DNA from: CAZYMF01 sp964648215
Lineage (GTDB): Bacteria; Desulfobacterota; Binatia; HRBIN30; JACQVA1
NCBI GenBank assembly: GCA_964648215.1
Contig: CAZYMF010000207.1
Coordinates: 1-8,589 of the forward strand
DNA length: 8,589 nucleotides
Reading direction: 5' to 3'
Below the pieces are notes generated by a model. The model was given only the letters and a program-made list of their open reading frames with translations. It had not been told where the DNA came from and did not search any database. Shown one piece after another: positions 1-5,954 of this stretch; the first letter of the stretch is position 1; each line of letters starts with the position of its first letter. Position numbers and translations under genes: made by a program.

Positions 1-981
1 CATGTCGCGGTAGTACTCGGCGATGGTGATGCCGGTGTAGATCGACGCCTCGCGCGCCGCCACCGGCATGTTGGAGGTGTTGGCGACCAGCACCGTGCGC
101 TCGACCAGCGGCCGACCGGTGCGCGGATCTTCGAGACGCGGCAGGTCGGTGAGCACCCCGGTCATCTCGTTGCCGCGCTCGCCGCAGCCGATGTAGACGA
201 TGATCTGCGCATCCGCCCATTTCGCCAGGTTGTTCTGGGTGACAGTCTTGCCGGTACCGAAGCCGCCGGGAATGGCGGCGGTGCCGCCGCGGGCGAGCGG
301 GAAGAAGGCGTCGATCACCCGCTGCCCGGTGAGCATGGGGACAGCCGGCGGGCGGCGCTCGCGACAGGGTCGCGGCCTGCGCACCGGCCAGCGATGAAAG
401 AGGTGGAGCTCGCGGCTGCCGCCCCCCGTGTCGACCCGGGCCACCGGATCCTCCAGAGTGTAGCCGCCGGCGGCGGCAATCCAGGTCAGCGCTCCCGCGA
501 CGCCCGGCGGCACCAGGACGCGATGCTCGATGAGCTCGGTCTCCTTGACCACGCCGAGAACCTCGCCGCCGCCAACCCGGGCGCCGCTCTGCAGGCTCGG
601 GGTAAACTCCCAGCGCTGACGGCGATCGAGCGCGGCGACGCTGGTTCCGCGCTGGATGAAATCGCCGCTGCACGCGGCCAGCGCCTCGAGCGGTCGCTGG
701 ATGCCGTCGAAGATGTGCCCCAACAGCCCGGGGCCGAGCTCGACCGACAGCGGCAGCCCGGTGGCGTACAGCGGCGCCCCCGGCCGCAGATCGGTCGTGT
801 CTTCGTACACCTGAACGGTAACCCGGGTCTCGAGCAGACCGATCACCTCGCCGATCAAGCGCTGCTCGCCGACGCCGACGAGCTCGGACATCCCGATCGA
901 GCGCCGGGTCTCGGCGTGCACCACCGGCCCGTTGATTCCCGTCACTCGGCCGACGATGTCATCTGTCGCGCTGGTTGCCAT
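1..981 (-). CDS. atpA: V/A-type ATP synthase catalytic subunit A (N-terminal 327 residues, cut by window edge)
   Basis: This is the catalytic subunit of the V1/A1 head; with subunit B it forms the hexamer that hydrolyses or synthesises ATP. The ATG at 981 opens a reading frame with no stop to the left edge, so the C-terminal part is missing. The N-terminal beta-barrel region (about 8-75) contains GRVTGINGPVV. The FDGIQRPL segment lies at 91-98, followed by the A-specific insert domain (about 115-190). WPVRRPRP is at 198-205 and TGQRVIDAFFPLARGGTAAI at 218-237. The Walker A loop is GGFGTGKT at 239-246 (Lys245). GCGERGNEM at 265-273 carries the catalytic Glu268. The insert domain and the GER motif separate A from the non-catalytic B subunit and from F-type beta. 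The start lies 6 bases after the stop of subunit E, so it is part of the same operon and probably translationally coupled. The P-loop differs slightly from the more usual G(P/A)FG(S/C)GKT. The identification is secure. Confidence 0.96.
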   Translation of the reverse strand, partial: MATSATDDIVGRVTGINGPVVHAETRRSIGMSELVGVGEQRLIGEVIGLLETRVTVQVYEDTTDLRPGAPLYATGLPLSVELGPGLLGHIFDGIQRPLEALAACSGDFIQRGTSVAALDRRQRWEFTPSLQSGARVGGGEVLGVVKETELIEHRVLVPPGVAGALTWIAAAGGYTLEDPVARVDTGGGSRELHLFHRWPVRRPRPCRERRPPAVPMLTGQRVIDAFFPLARGGTAAIPGGFGTGKTVTQNNLAKWADAQIIVYIGCGERGNEMTGVLTDLPRLEDPRTGRPLVERTVLVANTSNMPVAAREASIYTGITIAEYYRDM

Positions 982-987
982 CGCCGC

Positions 988-1626
988 TCATCGTTTCGTC
1001 TCGTCGCCAAAGAGCAGCTCGCCCAGATCGTGCCGCAGCTGATCCTGCTGCCGGCGCAAGCGCGCCTCGAAGGAGTTGTCGAAGCGCAGGCGGCCGTCCT
1101 CGGTCTCCACGATCACGCCCCCGCCCGGAACCGAGTCGGCCTCGAGCACCGGCTGCAGGCGATCGGCCTCGGCGATGCCGCGGAGCGCCTCCGCGAGTCG
1201 GGGGGCGTATTCCGCCGGGGCTCGGATGCGCAGCGGCCCCGCGGGGAGGACGGCGACCGCCTCGGCGATCAGACGGCGCAGGATGCCGACGGCATCGGGT
1301 GAGTCGGCAAAGCCGGCGATCTGCGCCCGGGCCCGGTCGATGGCCTCGCGGATCAGCGCGTCGCGGGCCTGCAGCCACTCCTTGCGGCCCTCCGCGTCCG
1401 CCGTCGCCAACCGGCGAGCCGCGCGCCGTCTCCCGCGCGCCTCGCCCTCGGCTCGGGCCTCGGACAGTACCCGCTCGGCTTCGGCCTGTGCAGCGGCCTG
1501 TTTTCGCCGTATCCGCGCCTCGGTGTCCGCTTCGAGCTGGGCCACCTCGGCCGCTGATTGCTCGCCGATCAAGGCCGCCAACTGCGCCGCTTCGGAGCCT
1601 CCCACGCTGCCTTTGGGAAGGTTCAC
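988..1626 (-). CDS. atpE: V/A-type ATP synthase subunit E (peripheral stalk)
   Basis: This is the 212-residue peripheral-stalk subunit that pairs with the H/G-like subunit and holds the A3B3 head against rotation. Residues 10-105 are a long, charged, Ala/Arg/Glu-rich helix, as expected for the right-handed coiled coil of E. The globular C-terminal domain carries the family signature GGGVIVET at 168-175, then DGRLRFDNSFEARL at 177-190. The start is a GTG at 1626 whose last bases overlap the TGA of subunit F (GTGA). A run of five Gs (1634-1638), seven bases upstream, can serve as the ribosome site. The length matches the family (about 190-215). Its position between F and A is part of the unusual gene order of this operon. 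Confidence 0.93.
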   Translation of the reverse strand: MNLPKGSVGGSEAAQLAALIGEQSAAEVAQLEADTEARIRRKQAAAQAEAERVLSEARAEGEARGRRRAARRLATADAEGRKEWLQARDALIREAIDRARAQIAGFADSPDAVGILRRLIAEAVAVLPAGPLRIRAPAEYAPRLAEALRGIAEADRLQPVLEADSVPGGGVIVETEDGRLRFDNSFEARLRRQQDQLRHDLGELLFGDETKR

Positions 1627-1955
1627 AGGTGCACCCCCAGAACTCGCTGGACGAAGCTCTCGGCCGGGCTCTGCCCGAGCGGCTCGCCCATTCCGGGGAT
1701 CTCGAGTACGAGCGGGCCGTTGGCGTCGAGAATGACCATGTCGAGATAGTCGCGCACGCTGTCGGCGACCCCCTGCGTCACCAGCAGCAGGTGCGGCTGC
1801 GCCACCGGCCCGCCGCTCTCGCGCACCTCCCGCACCACGGCGTCGATCGCCGCGCGGGCCTCGTCTCCCGTCCGCACGGCACTCCCGGGCACGCCGCCGA
1901 GGGCAAACGCCAGCACGGTATCGCGATCGCCCAGCACCTGAATCGGATGGGGCAC
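1623..1955 (-). CDS. atpF: V/A-type ATP synthase subunit F (central stalk)
   Basis: This is a small soluble central-stalk subunit of 110 residues that binds subunit D and modulates the V1 motor. Family features are IQVLGDRDTVLAFALGGV at 5-22, the LLLVTQGVADSVRDYLD segment at 56-72 and PLVLEIPG at 81-88, forming a Rossmann-like fold. The frame stays open far upstream into subunit K and I. I chose the GTG at 1955 because a GGAG lies five bases before it and because the family begins just ahead of the GD motif. A TTG at 1970 that overlaps the TGA of K is the alternative (115 residues), but it has no ribosome site. A start at 1955 leaves 11 bases after K. The stop overlaps the GTG of E. Confidence 0.92.
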   Translation of the reverse strand: MPHPIQVLGDRDTVLAFALGGVPGSAVRTGDEARAAIDAVVREVRESGGPVAQPHLLLVTQGVADSVRDYLDMVILDANGPLVLEIPGMGEPLGQSPAESFVQRVLGVHL

Positions 1956-1966
1956 GACAACTCCAT

Positions 1967-2395
1967 TCAACCGAGGCGAGCCAGGATCATGATCGAGATG
2001 ATGAGCCCGTAGATCGCGATGCCCTCGGCCAGACCGACGAAGATCAGCGCGCGTCCCGCCACCTCCGGCCGCTCGCCTATCGCCGCCAGGGCCGCCGAGC
2101 CGACGTGGCCTACGGCGTAGGCGGCGCCGAGCGCGCCGAGGCCCGTCGAAGCCGCCGCGGCAATGAACCCCCACATCATCACCAGGTCGGGCACGGCCGG
2201 CCCCGACCCCGACCCCGCCGGCTCCGCGGCGGGCGCCACGCGTGCCCACATCGCCAGCAGAGCCGTGGCCGCCACCGCCGTGAGAACGACGTTGAAGACG
2301 ACAAACCAGCGCACTGCGCGGCTCGTGCGTCGCCCGCCGGGCCCCGTGGTCGCGGGCGCCGGCTCGCTCGGGTTCGTTCCTTCGAGATCCCGCAT
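1967..2395 (-). CDS. atpK: V/A-type ATP synthase subunit K (membrane rotor, proteolipid c-like)
   Basis: This is the rotor-ring proteolipid, 142 residues. The ion-binding hairpin is at about 70-142: helix one starts LVMMWGFIAAAASTGLGALG (71-90), the polar loop contains GERPEV (107-112), and helix two is ALIFVGLAEGIAIYGL (116-131) with the essential carboxylate Glu124. It is a single hairpin, not the duplicated four-helix form. Before it comes an unusual extension: about 28 polar residues, a hydrophobic segment RWFVVFNVVLTAVAATALLA (29-48), and a Pro/Ala/Gly/Ser linker with an APAAEPA stretch (54-60) that could be a signal-peptidase site. The ATG at 2395 is well supported by AGGAGG (2401-2406) five bases upstream, so the extension appears real. 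No Gln or Thr ligands typical of sodium rotors are visible near Glu124, which points to proton coupling (inference). Confidence 0.94.
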   Translation of the reverse strand: MRDLEGTNPSEPAPATTGPGGRRTSRAVRWFVVFNVVLTAVAATALLAMWARVAPAAEPAGSGSGPAVPDLVMMWGFIAAAASTGLGALGAAYAVGHVGSAALAAIGERPEVAGRALIFVGLAEGIAIYGLIISIMILARLG

Positions 2396-2400
2396 GGGGT

Positions 2401-2406
2401 CCTCCT
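2401..2406 (-). promoter_or_regulatory. Strong Shine-Dalgarno of subunit K
   Basis: AGGAGG is read on the minus strand five bases before the ATG at 2395, inside the purine-rich stretch GGAGAGGAGG. It is the best ribosome site in the window. This suits a protein needed in about ten copies per complex, and it fixes the start of the extended form of K. Confidence 0.8.
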
Positions 2407-2412
2407 CTCCTG

Positions 2413-2428
2413 CTCAGGGGCTCAGGGG
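2413..2428. repeat. Perfect 8-bp tandem duplication at the end of subunit I
   Basis: ctcagggg occurs twice in direct tandem (2413-2420 and 2421-2428). On the coding strand this reads CCCCTGAG twice. The upstream copy holds the TGA stop of subunit I, and the second copy forms part of the I-K spacer. It may be a replication-slippage product. Confidence 0.7.
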
Positions 2429-4410
2429 CGCAGCGGCGAGGCGACGATCCGCAGAGGGCGATACTCCTCGCCGCCACCGCTGTAGAACTTGCTGAAAAAT
2501 TCGTAGTACTCGAGACGAATGCTCTGGATGGCAACGATCAATCCCTCGAGCGCGATGATCACCGCATTGCCGACCACGAGGACCAGCGCCGCGCCGACGG
2601 TGCCGCCGCCGGTTCGGCTCACGGCGTCGGCGACGCTGAAGGTGGCCAGGAACAGGCCGGCGTGGCTGAGGGCAAAGGCCGCCAGTCGAATGAAGGTGGC
2701 GGTATTGGAGATGGCGCTGACAATCGTGTCGAGCACCTCGACCACCGACTGCACGACGAGCGCGAACACCTCGTTCACCTGCGGCCACTCACGGGTGCGC
2801 ACACCCTTCACCACGACGAGGAACGGCTCCTTCAAGAAGATCAGGGCCAGCGGCACGGAGAGCCACAACAGCCCGGTCCCGAGCGTGACGGCACCGGGCC
2901 CGACGGTCAGGCGGCGGACGAACAACCCCACCGCGATCCAGTAGGCGAGGGCGCCGAGCAGACCGTTGCGTTCGCCGAGCGCGGCAAGGTCGCGGCGCCG
3001 CACGGCATTGAACACGTTCAGGCTCATGCCGAGGCTGAGAAACCCGATGCCGAAGAGGATGGCGGTGGTCATCAGCGTCGCCATGTCGTCCATCGGTCGG
3101 AGCCACAGCGCCGGCAGCCAGCGCTCGACGCCGAAGATGCTGCCATAGAGCAGTCCGAAGACGGCGGCGAACACGCCGCACTCCATCAGGATGACGGCGT
3201 AGTCGCGGTAGCGGAACATGTGGCGGTAGATGAAGTAGCCGATGGCGAACAGCACCAGGCCGTGGCCGACGTCGCCGAACATGAACCCGAACATGGTCAG
3301 GAAACCGAGCGCGACGACGGCGGTCGGCTCGACCTCGCCGTAGCGCGGTAGACCGTAGGCGCGCAGCAGGCGTTCGAAGGGGCGAATGAGCACCGGGTTG
3401 TGCAGCAGGATCGGCACCGGGATGCCGCCCCCGCGCACGCCCTCCATCTCGGCCGGGCTGGTCCACTGCATCACGCAACGATTGCCGACCGCCTTGTGGA
3501 CGGCCTGCTCGAGCGGCTCGGCCAGCACGGCCGGCACCCAGCCGGAGATCAGGGCGGTGCGGTCGGAGTGACCCATCAGACCGCGCGCCTGCACCAGCAG
3601 GCGCTCCCGTGCCGTCGACACGCGCAACACCTGCAGCTCCGGCGCCAGCCGTCGAGCGATCTGCTCGCGCTCCCGTTCGAGAGCCGCCACTGCCTGCCGT
3701 TGCGCGTCGCGCTGCGCCGCCACCTGGGCGATGCCCTCCTCGGGGGTGCCGGTGAGCTGGGCAGGCAGCGGCAAGGGCTCGAACTGCGCGCTGCGCAGGG
3801 CGCGCTCGAGCACCTGGCGGTCGCGCTGCGGGCACAGCGCGGTGACCAGCACCCGCCCGTCGGGCCCGATCTCCGACGCCGGCAGAATCATCGACACGAT
3901 GCGCTCGAGACTCTCGCGCAGTCGCGGCAGGTTGCGCGCCGGCAACATCCCGGACGAAAGGTGCACGTAGTGCAGCCGCCGCAGATCTTCGAGCCGGAAG
4001 CCGAGCGGCGCCAGCGCCTGCAACGTCTGCAGCAGATTGGTGCTTCGTTGGTCCCCTTCGCCGGCCTGCCGCAACCTCTGCCGCAACGATGCCACCTCGC
4101 CGGCGATCTCCTTCACCCGCAGCTCGACGGCGTGGAGGTCGGCGGCCTCCACCGCCGCGCCGACCGCCTCGGAATCGGGTGCGCCCACGCCCAGCACCTG
4201 GGCGACGTCGTCGAGCTCGCTCGCGATCCGATCGAGACGAGCAACCTCTTCCCCGACGTCGTATGGCTGAATCGCCGCATCTCCACCCGCCAGGTCCCGC
4301 ACGTCGAGAAGATGCAGCACGCCGACGCCGGCAATGGCGCGGCTGGCAGCCTCCAGGTCCGCCGCCAGAACCGCCAGCGTGAGGTGACGCATGGGCTCGG
4401 GGCTCAACAC
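2422..4410 (-). CDS. atpI: V/A-type ATP synthase subunit I (membrane stator, a-like)
   Basis: This 662-residue protein is equivalent to eukaryotic Vo subunit a. It anchors the peripheral stalks and provides the half-channels that load and unload ions on the K ring. The cytosolic N-terminal half (about 1-335) has helical arms, e.g. around 95-120 and 225-260. The membrane half (about 360-640) has several hydrophobic helices. Family marks are MFGFMFGDVGHGL at 373-385, LYGSIFG at 421-427, FIRLAAFALSHAGL at 573-586 with Arg575, and IQSIRLEYYEFFSKFYSGGG at 628-647 with Arg632. The two arginines match the positions of the essential stator arginines of the family. The GTG at 4410 is preceded by AAGGAG (4421-4426) at ten bases. 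The ATG at 4392 (MRHLTLAV) resembles the usual N-terminus and could be the true start, but its ribosome site is weak. The spacer from the stop of C to the GTG at 4410 is 15 bp. Confidence 0.95.
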   Translation of the reverse strand: MLSPEPMRHLTLAVLAADLEAASRAIAGVGVLHLLDVRDLAGGDAAIQPYDVGEEVARLDRIASELDDVAQVLGVGAPDSEAVGAAVEAADLHAVELRVKEIAGEVASLRQRLRQAGEGDQRSTNLLQTLQALAPLGFRLEDLRRLHYVHLSSGMLPARNLPRLRESLERIVSMILPASEIGPDGRVLVTALCPQRDRQVLERALRSAQFEPLPLPAQLTGTPEEGIAQVAAQRDAQRQAVAALEREREQIARRLAPELQVLRVSTARERLLVQARGLMGHSDRTALISGWVPAVLAEPLEQAVHKAVGNRCVMQWTSPAEMEGVRGGGIPVPILLHNPVLIRPFERLLRAYGLPRYGEVEPTAVVALGFLTMFGFMFGDVGHGLVLFAIGYFIYRHMFRYRDYAVILMECGVFAAVFGLLYGSIFGVERWLPALWLRPMDDMATLMTTAILFGIGFLSLGMSLNVFNAVRRRDLAALGERNGLLGALAYWIAVGLFVRRLTVGPGAVTLGTGLLWLSVPLALIFLKEPFLVVVKGVRTREWPQVNEVFALVVQSVVEVLDTIVSAISNTATFIRLAAFALSHAGLFLATFSVADAVSRTGGGTVGAALVLVVGNAVIIALEGLIVAIQSIRLEYYEFFSKFYSGGGEEYRPLRIVASPLRP

Positions 4411-4425
4411 GGCTGCTTCGCTCCT

Positions 4426-5436
4426 TCAGTGGCGCACCGTCGCCAGGCGATCGAACACCTCGGCCGCCGGCACACCCATACCCTTGGCGGCCAGCAGTGC
4501 CCCGAGGTCGCGGATCTCGATCTCCTGGGCGAGCAGGAATCCCAGCGGAACGCCGACGTGGAACGGGTAGCCGATCAGCTCCCGCTCCACCTGCCTCGCC
4601 AGGAAGCGCCACAGCGGCGTTGCCGACGTCTCCGCGCCACCGCGAGCGACACCCGCCAACAGGGGCGCGTACGGCGTGCGGGCCAGTACCGTCTCCCAGG
4701 GCTCCTCGCGGCCTTCCGCGAGCCGCCGCCGCACCTGGGGAGTCAGCCAGCGGCCCTGGCGCAGTGTGTAGTTGAGGATTTCCTCGGGAGACAGGCCGAG
4801 GGCGTCGCGGTAGCGGGCAATCCATTCGAGGTTGAGGATGTCGAACAGTATGCCCAGCAGATGGCGAGCGCGCGCCGCGTCCGCCGTCGCCAGGTTGCCG
4901 GCAGCCGCCCACAGCCGCTCGTAGTAGTCCAGCTCCAGCGCCACCTCGACGGCGAACGGCCCGGCCTCGTCGAGCCGGTGGAGGGCGCCGCGGAACGCCG
5001 CCGCGTACGGAGTTCCCGCCAGCCGCTCCGCCATTGCACTGGCGTCGCTCGAAGCGGCCAGGCGGCGGAGATCGACGGTGGCGATCCTGCCCAGATCGCA
5101 CACGTGCGGAGCGATCGCTTCCCACGGCAGGCCGCGGTGAACGGCACGCAGCACCAGCTTCAGGCCTTCGAGCTCGTGGCGCAGCAGGAAGGCCCGCACC
5201 AAGGATCGCTCCGGCTCCGACAGCCACGGCAACAACGAGCGCCCGACGACGAGCAGCCGTTGCAGCAAGCCCGAGCCGGGCGCCGACTCGTAGGCGGTGC
5301 GCGCGACCGCCTCCCGCAACAGCGGCTCCGACGGGAAGGTGTACAGCGCCTCCAGGCCGTGGCGACCGAGCAGCGAGGGCAGCAGCGCTCGCACCCGGGC
5401 GTTGACCGCCGCGTATCGGCGCAGGTCGCCCATCAT
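4426..5436 (-). CDS. atpC: V/A-type ATP synthase subunit C (d-like central-stalk socket)
   Basis: This is the funnel-shaped adaptor between the K ring and the D/F central shaft, 336 residues, normal for the family. Typical segments are YAAVNARVRALLPSLLG at 8-24, LLRHELEGLKLVLRA at 84-98, LNLEWIARYRDALGLSPEEI at 201-220 followed by LNYTL, and PLGFLLAQEIEIRDL at 297-311. It is all-helical with no membrane segments. The start is the first of two adjacent ATGs (5436 and 5433). The ATG at 5436 overlaps the TGA of the preceding subunit (ATGA), and a G-rich stretch (GGTGGGCGGGG) lies directly before it. The reading frame continues 80 codons further upstream, but that part is an Arg/Gly-rich shadow of the H-like gene. 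C sits second in the operon, ahead of I and K, whereas many bacterial V-type operons have it between E and F. Confidence 0.94.
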   Translation of the reverse strand: MMGDLRRYAAVNARVRALLPSLLGRHGLEALYTFPSEPLLREAVARTAYESAPGSGLLQRLLVVGRSLLPWLSEPERSLVRAFLLRHELEGLKLVLRAVHRGLPWEAIAPHVCDLGRIATVDLRRLAASSDASAMAERLAGTPYAAAFRGALHRLDEAGPFAVEVALELDYYERLWAAAGNLATADAARARHLLGILFDILNLEWIARYRDALGLSPEEILNYTLRQGRWLTPQVRRRLAEGREEPWETVLARTPYAPLLAGVARGGAETSATPLWRFLARQVERELIGYPFHVGVPLGFLLAQEIEIRDLGALLAAKGMGVPAAEVFDRLATVRH

Positions 5437-5816
5437 CCCCGCCCACCCGCGCCACTGACGGCGGCCGGCGGCGCCGAGCTGGCCTTCGCACTCCGCTCGG
5501 TCGCCTCGGTGCCGAGCAGCGCGCCCACGACGAGAGCAGCCGCCCGCTCCAGTTGTGGCTGTGCCCGCTGTTGCTGGGCGACAATGCCCGCGTGCGCCTC
5601 GCTCGCGATCTGCCGGGCCTTGAGCTCGGCCGCGGCGATCAGCTTGTCCTCCTCCGCGCGCGCGGTCGCCTCGCATGCCGCCTGGGCCTGGCGCACCGTG
5701 CGGCGCGCTTCGTCGTCCGCCTGTTGCAGCCGGCGGGCACTTTCCTGCCGCACAGCGTCGAGCTGCGCGCGCGCATCGGCTTCGGCCGCCAGGATCACTC
5801 GTAGCTGCTGCAGCAC
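5433..5816 (-). CDS. atpH: V/A-type ATP synthase subunit H/G-like (peripheral stalk coiled coil)
   Basis: This is a probable peripheral-stalk partner of subunit E, 127 residues from the chosen start. Residues 1-95 form one long charged helix rich in Ala, Glu, Arg and Gln (for example EADARAQLDAVRQESARRL at 12-30) with no Pro or Gly breaks until about 77. RAAALVVGALLG at 91-102 then resembles the helix that ends b, G and H subunits. The last 25 residues are a Ser/Ala/Gly tail. The GTG at 5816 was chosen because the helix begins there and GGTGG lies four bases upstream. A GTG at 5891 in the same frame (152 residues) is the alternative, but it has no ribosome site and adds a non-helical leader. 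It is the first gene of the ATPase operon, and its stop overlaps the start of C. Identity rests on coiled-coil character and context, since such proteins diverge quickly. Confidence 0.82.
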   Translation of the reverse strand: MLQQLRVILAAEADARAQLDAVRQESARRLQQADDEARRTVRQAQAACEATARAEEDKLIAAAELKARQIASEAHAGIVAQQQRAQPQLERAAALVVGALLGTEATERSAKASSAPPAAVSGAGGRG

Positions 5817-5954
5817 GGCGCCACCGAAGGGGCAGAGTTGCAAGCCGTCGGCCAAGGCGCCCACCGGTGTCCGCCGGTCACGCCAGTGCACTGTTTCTCA
5901 GCGTTTGGAGCGCGGATGCCCGGTTGCGCATCTCTGCGAAACGATCTCCAGGCC
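5817..5954 (-). other. Spacer between sensor kinase and ATPase operon
   Basis: This 138-bp stretch separates the kinase stop from the preferred start of the first ATPase gene; part of it may be coding if the GTG at 5891 is used. It holds an imperfect stem-loop at 5924-5941 (CGCA-GAGA-TGCG on the minus strand, extended past one mismatch by TT/AA) with no T-run, so it is not a convincing terminator. A 10-bp palindrome cagtgcactg lies at 5884-5893. I see no clear -35/-10 pair. An operon promoter is expected here or further upstream but cannot be pinpointed. Confidence 0.4.

Noticed and set aside
394..1302. A 302-codon plus-strand frame opposite subunits A and E
   Set aside because: The minus strand encodes a convincing subunit A with P-loop and GER motifs, and subunit E. 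The plus frame has no recognisable domain.
1956..2534. Long upstream extension of the subunit F frame into K and the end of I
   Set aside because: The extension is Arg/Gly-rich and overlaps K, which has its own strong start and rotor motifs. F proper begins near 1955.
2789..5584. A 931-codon minus-strand frame overlapping subunits C and I
   Set aside because: Its product is an Arg/Gly/Pro/Ala-rich shifted reading of the true subunits C and I, which show clear family motifs in their own frames.
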